Below are positions 1 through 9,692 of a stretch of DNA of 64,000 bases, one piece after another. The notes beneath the pieces are model-generated. The model made no database searches. It was not told the DNA's origin and saw only the letters and a program-made list of their open reading frames with translations. Position 1 is the stretch's first letter. Each line of letters begins with the position of its first letter. Both the position numbers and the translations under genes were made by a program. This DNA comes from Burkholderia sp. 9120 (lineage in GTDB: Bacteria > Pseudomonadota > Gammaproteobacteria > Burkholderiales > Burkholderiaceae): contig NZ_JQNA01000001.1 in assembly GCF_000745015.1 (NCBI RefSeq), positions 186,001 to 250,000 on the forward strand. The letters run 5' to 3'.

Positions 1-191
1 ACGAACCGACTCCGGAAATCGGTTGGTGGTGCACGCCGTTCAAGCGCGATGGAGGGCGATATTGGAATGCAAGATATTCACATCAGTGACGACACCAGCA
101 GTTCTTATGCTGACACGATCTCGTCACCGTGCATTGCGCAAGGCAGGCTTGATATTGCGAAGGGAGCGATTGCCCGGCAATCGACATGTCA

Positions 192-216
192 ACCCTTGTC
201 CTAACGGGACAAGGGT
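192..216. other. 10-bp perfect inverted repeat downstream of ybiT
   Basis: ACCCTTGTCC at 192-201 pairs perfectly with GGACAAGGGT at 207-216 around a 5-base loop. It lies about 27 bases past the ybiT stop. Neither strand has a T-tract after the stem, so it is not a clean intrinsic terminator. It could still stabilise the mRNA end or act as a factor-assisted stop. Nothing else was recognised in bases 1-242. Confidence 0.5.
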
Positions 217-242
217 CGACATGACCGGACGTTTTAAGACAG

Positions 243-1835
243 TTACTGCACGCCCTGGCTCACCAGGAAGTCTTCATAGTTGCCACCGAAGTCATTCAAG
301 GTGCCATTCGTCTTCACTTCGATGATCCGGTTCGCCAGCCCGCTCACGAACTCACGGTCGTGCGAGACGAAAATCAGCGTGCCTTCGAACTTATCCAGCG
401 CGATCTGCAGCGACTCGATCGACTCCATGTCCATGTGGTTGGTCGGCTCGTCCATCATCAGCACGTTGTGGCGGCCCAGCATCAGCTTGCCCCAGATCAT
501 GCGGCCCTTCTCGCCACCCGAGAGCACCTTCACCGACTTGCGGATGTCGTCGGCATTGAACAGCAGCCGGCCGAGCGTGCCGCGCACCATCTGCTCGTCA
601 TCGCCTTCCTGACGATAGCCGTCGATCCAGTCCATCAGCGTCAGGTCGTCCGGAAACTCTTCGTACGTATCTTGCGGCATGTAGCCGACATTCGCGTTTT
701 CGGCCCACTTCACCGTGCCGTGATCGAGCGTCAGTTTGCCGAGCAGCGAGCGCAGCAGCGTGGTCTTGCCCGCGCCGTTCTCGCCGATGATCGCGATCCG
801 CTCGCCCGGCTGCACGCTGACGCTGAAGTCGTTGAAAATGGTGCGCTCGTATTTCTTCGAGATCTTCTCCGCCACCACCGCGATGTTATGCAGCTTCTTT
901 TCGTACTCGAAGCGGATGAACGGATTCTGACGCGACGACGGCTTGAATTCCTCGATCTTGATCTTGTCGATCATCTTCATCCGGCTGGTCGCCTGACGCG
1001 CCTTCGACTTGTTCGCCGAGAAGCGGCGCACGAAGTCCTGCAGGTCGGCCACGCGTTCCTTCGCCTTCGTGTTGGCATTCTGCTGACGCTCGCGCGCCTG
1101 CGTGCTGGCCAGCATGTAATCGTCGTAATTGCCCGGATAGACCTTCAGCGTGCCGAAGTCCATGTCGGCCATGTGCGTGCAGACCTGGTTCAGAAAGTGA
1201 CGATCGTGCGAGATGATGATCATCGTCGAGTTGTACTGGTTGAGCACGTCTTCCAGCCAACGGATCGAGTTGATGTCCAGGTTGTTGGTCGGCTCGTCCA
1301 GCAGCAGCACGTCCGGCTTCGAGAACAGCGCCTGCGCGAGCAGCACGCGCAGTTTCCAGCCCGGCGCCACCTTGCTCATCGGACCGTTGTGGTCCTCGAT
1401 CGCGATGCCGATGCCGAGCAGCAGTTCACCCGCGCGCGCTTCGGCGGTGTAGCCGTCGTACTCGGAGAACTTCGCTTCGAGTTCGGCCGCGTGCATGTAG
1501 TCGTCGTCGGTCGCATCGGGGTTCGCGTAGATCGCGTCGCGCTCGGTCATGGCGGCCCACATTTCGGCGTGGCCCATCATCACGACGTCGAGCACGCGCA
1601 CGTCTTCGTACGCGAACTGGTCCTGGCGCAATTTACCGAGGCGGATGTTCGGCTCGAGCATTACGTTGCCGGAGCTCGGTTCCAGGTCGGAACCCAGAAT
1701 CTTCATGAAGGTCGATTTACCGCAGCCGTTCGCACCAATCAGGCCATAGCGGTTCCCTCCCCCGAATTTGACCGAGATATTCTCGAAGAGGGGCTTTGGC
1801 CCGAATTGCATGGTGATATTGGCGGTAGACAGCAC
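243..1835 (-). CDS. ybiT: ABC-F family ATPase, YbiT-type
   Basis: Cytosolic ABC-F protein with two ATP-binding cassettes and no membrane segments. Members of this family act on the ribosome as translation factors; the exact YbiT role is less settled. The first Walker A (GANGCGKST) is at residues 34-42, followed by the family's degenerate signature (VAPGWKLR) and [11 protein letters not shown]. The second cassette has GENGAGKTT near residue 350, LSGGEKGR and [14 protein letters not shown] start at 1835 was chosen over an upstream in-frame ATG because AAGGGA sits about 8 bases before it and it gives 530 residues, the usual YbiT length. It is transcribed alone. Confidence 0.93.
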   Translation of the reverse strand: MLSTANITMQFGPKPLFENISVKFGGGNRYGLIGANGCGKSTFMKILGSDLEPSSGNVMLEPNIRLGKLRQDQFAYEDVRVLDVVMMGHAEMWAAMTERDAIYANPDATDDDYMHAAELEAKFSEYDGYTAEARAGELLLGIGIAIEDHNGPMSKVAPGWKLRVLLAQALFSKPDVLLLDEPTNNLDINSIRWLEDVLNQYNSTMIIISHDRHFLNQVCTHMADMDFGTLKVYPGNYDDYMLASTQARERQQNANTKAKERVADLQDFVRRFSANKSKARQATSRMKMIDKIKIEEFKPSSRQNPFIRFEYEKKLHNIAVVAEKISKKYERTIFNDFSVSVQPGERIAIIGENGAGKTTLLRSLLGKLTLDHGTVKWAENANVGYMPQDTYEEFPDDLTLMDWIDGYRQEGDDEQMVRGTLGRLLFNADDIRKSVKVLSGGEKGRMIWGKLMLGRHNVLMMDEPTNHMDMESIESLQIALDKFEGTLIFVSHDREFVSGLANRIIEVKTNGTLNDFGGNYEDFLVSQGVQ

Positions 1836-1918
1836 GGCGCGTCCCTTTGAATGTGATATCGGCGAAAAACCCAATATTTTAGCAGGTTATCGCGAATTCA
1901 ACCCGCACGCGCGCCGCG

Positions 1919-2905
1919 TTACTGTCGCTGGACGCCGCGCGGCGTTTGCAACACGTCGATGAAGGCCGACAGATCGGCCTCGCCGAGCCCCATCGCCGCA
2001 CCCAGCCGCAGCAATTGCTGGACCGTCGACGACACCGGCATCGGCGTGCCGGTCTCGTACGCGGTCGCGGCCACCGTGTCGATATCTTTCTGAAAGGTCC
2101 GGAACGCGCCGATCGGCGCGAGCCCGCCTTGCGTCATGCGCGGCACGAAAATCTGCAGCAGCACGGAGTCGGCCCAGCCGCCGGCGAGGCCTTCGGTGAG
2201 CTTGGCGGCGTCGATGCCGCTGCGTTGCGCAAGGCTCACGGCTTCGGCGATCGCCGCGAGCGTGGCGGTGACGATGGTCTGGTTGCACAGCTTGGTGGTC
2301 TGGCCCGCGCCGACGTCGCCCATGTGGGTGACGCGCGCCGCGTACGCGCTGAGCAGCGGTTTGACCGCTTCTACGTCGGCCTCGGCGCCGCCGGCCATGA
2401 TGGCCAGCGTGCCGGCGTTCGCGCCGGCCACACCGCCGGAGACGGGGGCGTCGATCCAGCCGATGCGTTCGTGGAGCGCCTGAGTCGACGCGAGCGCCAC
2501 CGGGGCGTCGCCGGCCGCGCCTGATGACGCGGCCGCCACCGCGCTCTCGCGAGTCGCCGCACCCGCCGCACGCTGCGCGAAAGCGCGCGTCGCGGCCGGC
2601 GGAATGCTGGAGTGATCGACGATCCAGCGCACGCGACTCGGCCCGGACGTCTGAACGGCGCTCAACAATCCGTCTGCGCCGAACACCGTCTCTTCCACCG
2701 CCGCCGCATCCGCGACACACAGCAGCACCGCCTCACAGCGCGCCGCCAGTTCGCGCGGCGTATCGACCACGTTCGCGCCGTCCGCGATCAATGCTTCGGC
2801 CTTGGCCCGCGTGCGATTCCAGACATACACGGTATGTTCCGCGCGCAGCAGATGCCGGATCATCGGCGCGCCCATCAGGCCGGGACCGCAAAAACCAATT
2901 TCCAC
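1919..2905 (-). CDS. NAD(P)-dependent beta-hydroxyacid dehydrogenase (3-hydroxyisobutyrate dehydrogenase family)
   Basis: Soluble oxidoreductase of the 6-phosphogluconate/3-hydroxyisobutyrate dehydrogenase family. The N-terminal Rossmann motif is GFCGPGLMGAPM, the substrate-binding motif is DAPVSGGVAGANAGTL, and GAGQTTKLCNQ carries the expected catalytic lysine. The GTG start at 2905 has GAGG about 7 bases upstream and puts the Rossmann strand at residue 2. The 328-residue product is longer than the usual 290-300 because of an Ala/Ser-rich stretch before DAPVSGG. The substrate (3-hydroxyisobutyrate, tartronate semialdehyde or another) cannot be decided from sequence. Tartronate semialdehyde reduction would fit the nearby allantoin-to-glyoxylate genes, but that is inference. 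Confidence 0.85.
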   Translation of the reverse strand: MEIGFCGPGLMGAPMIRHLLRAEHTVYVWNRTRAKAEALIADGANVVDTPRELAARCEAVLLCVADAAAVEETVFGADGLLSAVQTSGPSRVRWIVDHSSIPPAATRAFAQRAAGAATRESAVAAASSGAAGDAPVALASTQALHERIGWIDAPVSGGVAGANAGTLAIMAGGAEADVEAVKPLLSAYAARVTHMGDVGAGQTTKLCNQTIVTATLAAIAEAVSLAQRSGIDAAKLTEGLAGGWADSVLLQIFVPRMTQGGLAPIGAFRTFQKDIDTVAATAYETGTPMPVSSTVQQLLRLGAAMGLGEADLSAFIDVLQTPRGVQRQ

Positions 2906-3078
2906 GTTCGAACCTCGTCGGCTGTCAGATTGAGTTGCGCGGACATGATAACGGCCGCGCGAAGCCGCCGGATATCGGGCACGCGATGTGCGATATGACT
3001 CGCTCATGCGGGTCGATACGCGCATGACCCGTTGCCTATACTTTTTGAACACCAACGAAGAGAGAAAGGAGGCAGTCC

Positions 3079-3285
3079 ATGTCCGAACACGTCTACAAGC
3101 AGATCGAGCTGACCGGCTCATCGACCAAATCGATCGACGACGCCATCAGCACCGCCATCGCCAAAGCGTCGAAGACGCTGCGCCATCTGCACTGGTTCGA
3201 AGTCACGGAAACGCGGGGCCAGATCGAGAACGACAAGGTCGCTTACTGGCAGGTGACCATCAAGGTGGGCTTGCGCATCGATTGA
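3079..3285 (+). CDS. Dodecin (flavin-binding storage protein)
   Basis: A 68-residue protein of dodecin size. The family forms hollow dodecamers that bind FMN/riboflavin-type flavins. Family features seen are the N-terminal YKQIELTGSS strand, the helix SIDDAISTAIAKAS, the HWFEV tract with its flavin-stacking tryptophan, and the closing strand WQVTIKVGLRID. A strong ribosome-binding site (AAAGGAGG) lies 7-8 bases before the ATG. It is divergent from the dehydrogenase gene and monocistronic, followed by a minus-strand terminator that belongs to the ABC operon. Confidence 0.93.
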   Translation: MSEHVYKQIELTGSSTKSIDDAISTAIAKASKTLRHLHWFEVTETRGQIENDKVAYWQVTIKVGLRID

Positions 3286-3346
3286 GACGCGTGCACGGTG
3301 TGTTGATGTAACCCGGGCGTCAAGGCTGAAGCCGATATCACAGGGC

Positions 3347-3377
3347 AAAAAAAAGCTGCGTCCGTACTGGACGCAGC
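3347..3377 (-). terminator. Intrinsic terminator of the BMP/ABC importer operon
   Basis: GCTGCGTCC (3355-3363) pairs with GGACGCAGC (3369-3377) around a 5-base loop. Read on the minus strand, the stem is followed by eight T residues (A-run at 3347-3354). It lies about 110 bases past the end of the substrate-binding protein gene. Confidence 0.85.
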
Positions 3378-3427
3378 GCCTTAAAGCAGCGGTTGCTGAG
3401 ACCGCCGCCTGGTCGATCGAAATACGC

Positions 3428-3487
3428 TGAAACGCGCGTTGAGACGTGCCATGAAGCGCGCGTTGAAACTCACGTTGAAACGCGGCT
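3428..3487. repeat. Five degenerate 12-bp tandem units
   Basis: Five consecutive 12-base units read TGAAACGCGCGT, TGAGACGTGCCA, TGAAGCGCGCGT, TGAAACTCACGT and TGAAACGCGGCT. The array abuts the stop of the BMP-family gene and precedes its terminator. No coding role is evident. Confidence 0.7.
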
Positions 3488-4581
3488 TACTTCGGCAGCG
3501 TCCCGTCCACGCCTTCCACATACCAGTTCAGGCGTTGCAGTTCCGGATCGGCGAGCGTCTTGCCGGCCGGCACCTTCACCGCGCCGGACTGATCCTTGAT
3601 CGGACCCGTGAACACGTCCCACTTGCCGCCCGCCAGTTCGTCGCGCTTCGCCGCGACCTGCTTCTGCGCGTCAGCCGAAATCACGCCGGTGTTCAGATCC
3701 TCCAGGTTGACGGCTTTCTGCGGAATGCCCCACCACACCGGATCGTTCTTCCACTTGCCGTCCAGCACCTGCTGGATCGCCGCGTTGTAGTACACGCCCC
3801 AGTGCGCAACCACCGAGCCGAGATGCGCGTCTGGACCGAACTTCTTCATGTCCGAATCCCAGCCGAACGCATGCACGTGCTTTTCCGATGCGGTCGCGAG
3901 CGTCGCGCTCGAATCGGTGTTCTGCAGCAGCACGTCGGCGCCCTGGCCAATCAGCGTTTCAGCCGCCTGCTTTTCCTTGCCCGGATCGAACCAGCTGTTG
4001 ATCCAGATAACCTTGGTATGCACCTTCGGATTCACCGAACGCGCGCCGAGCGTGTACGCGTTGATGTTGCGGATCACTTCCGGAATCGGCACCGACGCGA
4101 CGAAGCCCAGCGTGTTGGTCTTCGTCACATAGCCGGCGGCGACGCCCGCCAGATACGCGCCCTGGTACATGCGCACGTCGTAGGTGCCGAAGTTCGGCGC
4201 CTTCTTGTAGCCGGTCGCGTGCAGGAACACCGTGTCCGGGAAATCCTTCGCGACCTTCAGTTCGAAATCCTGATAGCCGAAGCTCGAGCCGATGATGATC
4301 TTGTTGCCCTTGTTCGCGAGATCGCGGAACACACGCTCGGAGTCGGCCGATTCGGGCACGTTCTCGATGCGGGTGATCTTGATCTTGTTGCCGAACTTCG
4401 CTTCCGCTTCCTTCGAGCCCTGGTCGTGCGCGTAGGTCCAGCCGGCGTCGCCCGGATTGCCGAGGTAGACGAACGCGACGCCCGGTACATCGGCGGCCTG
4501 CGCGGTTTGCGCGAGCGGTGCGGCGAGCGCCAGCGAGGCCGCGCCCCACGCGAATGCGGTCAGCAGATTTCTTCTCTTCAT
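3487..4581 (-). CDS. BMP-family ABC transporter substrate-binding protein
   Basis: Periplasmic binding protein of the BMP/PnrA-like family, whose members bind purine nucleosides or nucleobases. The 364-residue chain begins with a signal peptide (MKRRNLLTAF, hydrophobic Ala/Leu core, cleavage near AQAAD). It continues with the family's type I fold motifs, including DAGWTYAHDQG, GSSFGYQD and the C-terminal WWGIPQKAVNL. GGAG sits 6-7 bases before the ATG. It is the last gene of a four-gene operon (ATPase, two permeases, binding protein). The neighbouring urate and 8-oxoguanine genes point to a purine or xanthine-type ligand; this is inference. Confidence 0.9.
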   Translation of the reverse strand: MKRRNLLTAFAWGAASLALAAPLAQTAQAADVPGVAFVYLGNPGDAGWTYAHDQGSKEAEAKFGNKIKITRIENVPESADSERVFRDLANKGNKIIIGSSFGYQDFELKVAKDFPDTVFLHATGYKKAPNFGTYDVRMYQGAYLAGVAAGYVTKTNTLGFVASVPIPEVIRNINAYTLGARSVNPKVHTKVIWINSWFDPGKEKQAAETLIGQGADVLLQNTDSSATLATASEKHVHAFGWDSDMKKFGPDAHLGSVVAHWGVYYNAAIQQVLDGKWKNDPVWWGIPQKAVNLEDLNTGVISADAQKQVAAKRDELAGGKWDVFTGPIKDQSGAVKVPAGKTLADPELQRLNWYVEGVDGTLPK

Positions 4582-4639
4582 GTTTTCTCCTGTCGTGTTT
4601 ATCGAATGATCTGGAAACGGATGGTCGAAACCTGGTCGG

Positions 4640-5569
4640 TCAGCCTGCCGAGAAAAACGGTTTGCCCAGCGACGCGGGTGCGTTCAGCCGGATCGTGTTC
4701 GGATTGCGCGAAATCAGCACCAGCACGACGACGGTCGCGACGTACGGCAGCATCGCGAGAAATTGCGTGGGCACCGGCACGCCGATCGCCTGCGCGTAAA
4801 ACTGCAGCCCCGTGACGGCGCCGAACAGCAGCGCGCCGATCAGCAGACGGCCCGGGCGCCACGTCGCGAACACGACCAGCGCGAGCGCGATCCAGCCGCG
4901 TCCGGAGGTCAGGTTCTCCTGCCACAGGTGCAGATTGACGATCGAGTAATAACCGCCCGCGAGCCCGGCCATGCCGCCGCCGAACGCCACTGCGCCGTAA
5001 CGCACGCCGACCACCGGAAAACCGACTGAATGCGCGACTTGCGGCGACTCGCCGACCGAGCGCAGCACGAGGCCCGCACGCGTGCGATACAGGAACCAGC
5101 CGATCACCGCGAACATCAGGAACGCGAGGTAATCGAGCGGCGTGAGGCTGAATAGCGCGGGGCCGAGCACCGGAATCTTCGAGAGACCGGGAATGGTCCA
5201 CGTGTCGATGGTCGCGCGCACCGCCGCCGACGTGTACGGCTTGCCGACATACGCCGACAGGCCGATGCCGAAGATCGTCAGCGACAGGCCGGTCGCGACC
5301 TGGTTGGCGAGCATGGTGAGCGTGAGGAAGGCGAACAGCAGCGACATCGCGAGCCCGGCGCCGATCGCGGCGAGCACGCCGAGCCACGGGTTGCCGGTGA
5401 TCGCGGTGACGGCGTAGCCGCTCACGGCGCCCATCAGCATCATGCCTTCCACACCGAGGTTGAGAACGCCCGACTTCTCGGCGACGAGTTCGCCCGCGCC
5501 CGCAAACATCAGCGGAATCGCGGCGGTGACGGCGCTCGAGGTGAGCGCGCTGGCTTGGTTGATATCCAT
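4640..5569 (-). CDS. ABC transporter permease, nucleoside/purine importer (second subunit)
   Basis: Inner-membrane permease of the BPD_transp_2 type, about 309 residues with some eight to nine hydrophobic segments. Typical stretches are [15 protein letters not shown] near the N-terminus and [18 protein letters not shown] in the cytoplasmic coupling region. The start at 5569 (MDINQAS) was chosen over an upstream ATG because residues before it are polar and unrelated to the family; its ribosome-binding site is weak. It follows the first permease after 40 bases and precedes the binding protein by 58. The pair would form the heterodimeric channel of a YufPQ/NupBC-like importer. Confidence 0.9.
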   Translation of the reverse strand: MDINQASALTSSAVTAAIPLMFAGAGELVAEKSGVLNLGVEGMMLMGAVSGYAVTAITGNPWLGVLAAIGAGLAMSLLFAFLTLTMLANQVATGLSLTIFGIGLSAYVGKPYTSAAVRATIDTWTIPGLSKIPVLGPALFSLTPLDYLAFLMFAVIGWFLYRTRAGLVLRSVGESPQVAHSVGFPVVGVRYGAVAFGGGMAGLAGGYYSIVNLHLWQENLTSGRGWIALALVVFATWRPGRLLIGALLFGAVTGLQFYAQAIGVPVPTQFLAMLPYVATVVVLVLISRNPNTIRLNAPASLGKPFFSAG

Positions 5570-5609
5570 GGCAATCCGGCAGGAGTCAGTATCTAGGTCG
5601 TGAGCTGAT

Positions 5610-6716
5610 TTAGTGAGCTTGCGCGGCGAGAGATCGGCGGCGCACACGGTAGTTCACGAACAGGTCGGCGCCCAGCAGGCAGAACAGCAACAGCCCCTGG
5701 AATACGCCGGAGAGCGCCTGCGGCAATTGCATCGAGGTCTGCACGGCCTCCCCGCCGAGATACAGCAAGGCCATCAACAGACTCGCGAGCACGATGCCGA
5801 CCGGATGCAGCCGTCCGACGAACACCACGATGATCGCGGTGAAGCCGTAGCCCGGCGACCACGTCGCCTGAAGCTGGCCGATCGGACCGGCGATCTCGCC
5901 CATGCCGGCCAGACCCGCGAGGCCGCCGCTGATCAGCAGCGAGGTCCAGATGGTTTTCTTGTCGGAGAAACCGGCGTAGCGCGCGGCGAGCGGCGCGAGA
6001 CCGCCGACGTTCATCCGGTAGCCCGCGAAGCTCTTGCGCATGAACAGCCACACGAGCGGAATCGCGACCAGCGTGACGAATACCGACGCGTTCAGCCGTG
6101 TGCCGCGAAACCATTTCCAGTGCCAGTCGCCGGAGAACGTGGGGAACAGCGCGTCGCCGCTGAACATTTCCGACAGCGGGAAATTCATCCCCTGCGGATC
6201 GCGCCACGGACCGCTCACGAGATAGATCAGCAGTTGCGTGGCGACATACGTGAGCATCAGGCTGACGAGAATTTCGTTAGTGTTGAAGCGGCTTTTCAGC
6301 AGCGCGGGAATCGCCGCCCACGCCATGCCGCCGAGCACGCCAGCAATCATCATGGTCGGCAGAATCCACCAGCCGGTGGCCTGATCGAAATAGATCGCGA
6401 CGCCGCTCGCGGCAATACCGCCGAGCAGCATCTGCCCTTCGGCGCCGATGTTCCACACATTGGCGCGATAGCCGATCGCGAGACCGAGGCCGATCAGGCA
6501 CAACGGCGACGCCTTCAGCAGCAGCTCCGACCAGCCGTTCACGCTGGACAGCGGCTCGATGAAAAACGCGTGCATGGCTTCGAGCGGATCACGGCCGACG
6601 AGGCTGAAGATCAGAAAGCCGATCGCGAGCGTGAGCAACGCGGCGATCAGCGGTACGGCGAGCTGCATCGTCCGCGAGGGTGTCGTGCGAGCTTCGAGTC
6701 GGTACGGAAGAATCAT
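5610..6716 (-). CDS. ABC transporter permease, nucleoside/purine importer (first subunit)
   Basis: Inner-membrane permease of 368 residues with multiple transmembrane segments. Family landmarks are IGYRANVWNIGAEGQMLLG, FNTNEILVSLMLTYVA and the coupling region ATWSPGYGFTAIIVVFVG. It is longer than its partner because of a soluble loop (GPWRDPQGMNFPLSEMF to about residue 205), as in the YufP/NupB branch. It follows the ATPase gene by 91 bases in the same operon. Confidence 0.9.
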   Translation of the reverse strand: MILPYRLEARTTPSRTMQLAVPLIAALLTLAIGFLIFSLVGRDPLEAMHAFFIEPLSSVNGWSELLLKASPLCLIGLGLAIGYRANVWNIGAEGQMLLGGIAASGVAIYFDQATGWWILPTMMIAGVLGGMAWAAIPALLKSRFNTNEILVSLMLTYVATQLLIYLVSGPWRDPQGMNFPLSEMFSGDALFPTFSGDWHWKWFRGTRLNASVFVTLVAIPLVWLFMRKSFAGYRMNVGGLAPLAARYAGFSDKKTIWTSLLISGGLAGLAGMGEIAGPIGQLQATWSPGYGFTAIIVVFVGRLHPVGIVLASLLMALLYLGGEAVQTSMQLPQALSGVFQGLLLFCLLGADLFVNYRVRRRSLAAQAH

Positions 6717-6807
6717 GGGGTGCGTGTCGTGGTCGTTCAGGTTCTGGTTTTATGGAGCGAACTTTCTGGCGTTGGCTTTGGCGCTAGCGTAGGCATCGCG
6801 CTCGCGC

Positions 6808-8409
6808 TCAGGCATGCGCCGGCTGTTCCGCCGACGGCGCCGCGCCTTCGCGGCCGCCGAACAGGCCCGCCATCCAGCGGCCGATTTCCTCGGCATTGGT
6901 CGCGCCGGTGGCGCGCACCGGCGAGAGCCGCCCGCCCGCGAGCACCGCGATGCGGTCGCAGATATCGAACAACTCCTCCAGTTCCTCCGAGATCACCAGA
7001 ATCGCCACGCCGCGCGCCGACAGATCGAGCAACTGCTGACGAATGAACGCCGCCGCGCCGACGTCGACGCCCCAGGTGGGCTGCGCGACCACCAGTACCT
7101 TGGGCGCCTGCAGAATCTCGCGGCCCATGATGTACTTCTGCAGATTGCCGCCCGACAGACTTTGCGCGAGCGCTTCGGCACCGCCGCAACGCACGTCGAA
7201 CGCGTCGATGCAGCGTTTGGCGAACGCACGCATCGCGCCCGCGTTGATCCAGCCCGACTTCACCATCTGCTGCCGATGCGCGGTGAGCAGCGCGTTTTCC
7301 GATAACGTCATGGCCGGCACCGCGCCGCGGCCCAGCCGCTCTTCCGGCACGAAACCGAAACCGAGCGCGCGCCGGCCGCCCGCGCCGAGGCGCCCGGCCG
7401 CTTTGCCGCAAATCGTCACCGCGTCGGCGCGCACGCCCCGCTTTTCGCCCGACAGCGCCGACAGCAGTTCCGCCTGACCATTGCCCGACACTCCCGCGAC
7501 GCCGAAGATCTCGCCGGCATGTACGCCGAACGACACGTTGTCGAGCGAGGTGCCGAACGGGTCGTCGCTCTCCACCGACAGCGTCTTGACGTCGAGCAGC
7601 ACCGGACCCGGATTGTGTTCACGGCGCGTGTAATCGGGCAGCGAATGACCCACCATCAACTGCGCGAGCGACGCGTGCGTTTCGCCCTTCGGCTTCACAT
7701 GTCCCGTCACGCGACCGCCGCGCATCACCGTGGCGGTGTCGCACAGCTCCTGGATTTCGTCGAGCTTGTGGCTGATGTAGAGGATGCTGCAACCTTCGGC
7801 CGCGAGACGCCTGAGCGTCGCGAACAGCTTGCGGACCGCTTGCGGCGTGAGCACGGAAGTCGGTTCATCCATGATCAGCAGACGCGGATTCTGCAGCAGA
7901 CAGCGCACAATCTCGACGCGTTGCCGCTCACCCACCGTCAGGCTATGCACGTGACGCTGCGGGTCGATGTCGAGGCCGTAGTCGGCCGAGACTTCGCGAA
8001 TCCGTTTTGAGAGCGTCTTCAGATCGAAGGGTTCGTCTAACGCGAGCGCAATGTTTTCGCCGACCGTGAGCGTCTCGAACAGCGAAAAATGCTGGAACAC
8101 CATGCCGATGCCGAGCTTGCGCGCCGCCGCCGGACTGGCGATCTCGACCGCCTGACCTTCCCAGCGAATCTCACCCGCGTCGGGTCGCACCGCGCCGTAG
8201 ATGATTTTCATCAGCGTGCTTTTGCCGGCGCCGTTTTCGCCGAGCACGGCATGGATTTCACCCGGCGCGACGATCAACGTGACGTCGTCATTGGCTCGCA
8301 CGGCCGGATACTGTTTGGTGATGCCCTGAAGCATCAACCGGGGCGCCGCCTGTTCCGGCCTGGTTGCCGGCTGCGCGGCGGCGCCGTCGCTATGAAAAGA
8401 GTCGCTCAT
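6808..8409 (-). CDS. ABC transporter ATP-binding protein, tandem cassette (sugar/nucleoside type)
   Basis: Cytosolic motor of the importer, 533 residues with two cassettes as in RbsA/NupA. The first has Walker A GENGAGKST near residue 57, signature LTVGERQRVEI and Walker B LLIMDEPTSVL. The second has a degenerate Walker A (GVSGNGQAE), signature SLSGGNLQKYIMG and VAQPTWGVDVG, so probably only one site hydrolyses ATP efficiently, as is usual in this family. It is the first gene of the four-gene operon and diverges from the LysR gene. Confidence 0.92.
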   Translation of the reverse strand: MSDSFHSDGAAAQPATRPEQAAPRLMLQGITKQYPAVRANDDVTLIVAPGEIHAVLGENGAGKSTLMKIIYGAVRPDAGEIRWEGQAVEIASPAAARKLGIGMVFQHFSLFETLTVGENIALALDEPFDLKTLSKRIREVSADYGLDIDPQRHVHSLTVGERQRVEIVRCLLQNPRLLIMDEPTSVLTPQAVRKLFATLRRLAAEGCSILYISHKLDEIQELCDTATVMRGGRVTGHVKPKGETHASLAQLMVGHSLPDYTRREHNPGPVLLDVKTLSVESDDPFGTSLDNVSFGVHAGEIFGVAGVSGNGQAELLSALSGEKRGVRADAVTICGKAAGRLGAGGRRALGFGFVPEERLGRGAVPAMTLSENALLTAHRQQMVKSGWINAGAMRAFAKRCIDAFDVRCGGAEALAQSLSGGNLQKYIMGREILQAPKVLVVAQPTWGVDVGAAAFIRQQLLDLSARGVAILVISEELEELFDICDRIAVLAGGRLSPVRATGATNAEEIGRWMAGLFGGREGAAPSAEQPAHA

Positions 8410-8578
8410 GTGATTCCGTAGTACGTCAGTGACTGCCGGTTACAGCGCGGCCGGCCGCCTTGCCGGCAGACGATCCGTCACCTTAACCGGATGACAATAC
8501 CTAATTCGACCCACTCAGTCGAGCCATCAAAATTCCCCGCAAACCCACGCCACTGCGCGATCTGCGGGTATCCCTCCC

Positions 8579-8607
8579 TTGACGTGAACCCGAGTTCATA
8601 TTAAAAC
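8579..8607 (+). promoter_or_regulatory. Possible sigma-70 promoter for the LysR gene
   Basis: TTGACG at 8579-8584 is followed after 17 bases by TAAAAC at 8602-8607, about 55 bases before the LysR start. The -35 is good and the -10 only fair. The 251-base divergent region 8410-8660 should also hold the ABC operon promoter, but I see no convincing hexamers for it. Confidence 0.3.
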
Positions 8608-8660
8608 GCATATACCCCCATGCCCGCCTGATCAGCCAGAACATATATTTCGGAGAAGTC

Positions 8661-9593
8661 ATGAGTCAGCAACGCGAGGCGATCGATACGTATCTATTAC
8701 GCGTCTTGCACACCCTGTTGATGGAACGCAGCGTCACGCGCGCGGCCGTCAAATTGAATCAATCGCAACCTGCCATCAGCGCGGCGCTGCGCCGTTTGCG
8801 CGACATCACCGGCGACCCGCTGCTGGTGCGCGGCAAGTCCGGCATGGTGCCGACCGAATACGGTCTGCGCCTGCTCGAACCGGTGCAGAACGCGCTGCGC
8901 GAAATCGAACGCATCAAGTTCCAGCAGCACAACTTCGACCCCGCGACCTCGATCCGTTGTTACCGGATCGGCTGCCCGGACTACCTGAACGTGCTGTTCG
9001 TGCCGACGGTGGTGGAACGCTTCCGTCAGGCCGCGCCGAACGCGACGCTGGAGTTTCATTCGCTCGGGCCCGCTTTCGACTACGAACTTGCGCTCGAAGA
9101 CGGCAAGCTCGACACCGTGGTCGGCAACTGGCCGGAACCGCCGGAGCAACTGCACCTGTCGAACCTGTTCGTCGATCAGATCGTCTGCCTGATGAGCAAC
9201 ACGCATCCGTTCGCCAAACGCGGCGGGTTGACGCTCGACCAGTACCTGAATGCACCGCATCTTGCGCCGACTCCGTATTCGGTGGGCCAACGCGGCGCGA
9301 TCGACGTGCACCTCGCACGCGAACGGCTCAAGCGTCATGTGGTCGTGACCCTGCCGTACTTCAATCTGGCGCCGTACGTGCTGATCAAGTCCGATCTGAT
9401 CTTCACGACGACGCGCCTGTTTGCCGACTACTACGCCAAGTTCCTGCCGCTCACCGTGGTGCCCGCGCCACTCGATTTCCCGCCGATGCAGTACTACCAG
9501 CTGTGGCACGAGCGCGTGCATTATTCCGACGAAGTGCGCTGGTTGCGCAGTCTGGTCGCCGAAGCGACCAGGACCTTGATCGACAAGCCGTAA
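8661..9593 (+). CDS. LysR-family transcriptional regulator
   Basis: DNA-binding regulator of 310 residues. The N-terminal winged helix-turn-helix (residues about 10-70) contains RSVTRAAVKLNQSQPAISAALRR in outline. The rest is a LysR substrate-binding domain beginning near residue 95 (RIGCPDYLNVLFVP). GGAG lies 5-6 bases before the ATG. It is divergent from the purine ABC operon and convergent with the deaminase gene, so purine uptake or deamination is the likely target. The effector is unknown; a purine intermediate is a guess from context. Confidence 0.9.
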   Translation: MSQQREAIDTYLLRVLHTLLMERSVTRAAVKLNQSQPAISAALRRLRDITGDPLLVRGKSGMVPTEYGLRLLEPVQNALREIERIKFQQHNFDPATSIRCYRIGCPDYLNVLFVPTVVERFRQAAPNATLEFHSLGPAFDYELALEDGKLDTVVGNWPEPPEQLHLSNLFVDQIVCLMSNTHPFAKRGGLTLDQYLNAPHLAPTPYSVGQRGAIDVHLARERLKRHVVVTLPYFNLAPYVLIKSDLIFTTTRLFADYYAKFLPLTVVPAPLDFPPMQYYQLWHERVHYSDEVRWLRSLVAEATRTLIDKP

Positions 9594-9653
9594 AGCGTTG
9601 TTTGGCGGGTTATCGGCAGCCGTTTGATGGCGGCCGCCGGCAACTCCGCTTTT

Positions 9654-9689
9654 CTCTTTTCCCTTCTCTTTTCCCTTCTCTTTTCCCTT
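9654..9689. repeat. Three perfect 12-bp pyrimidine tandem repeats
   Basis: CTCTTTTCCCTT is repeated three times without mismatch at 9654-9665, 9666-9677 and 9678-9689. It sits between the convergent LysR and amidohydrolase genes, four bases past the latter's stop. The tract is purely pyrimidine on the plus strand. Confidence 0.9.
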
Positions 9690-9692
9690 CTA

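Noticed and set aside
192..216. Intrinsic terminator for ybiT
   Set aside because: The stem is perfect but no T-tract follows on either strand, so it is listed only as an inverted repeat.
360..1850. Long plus-strand open frame opposite ybiT
   Set aside because: It is the GC-rich antisense shadow of ybiT. Its product is His/Arg/Val-rich with no domain.
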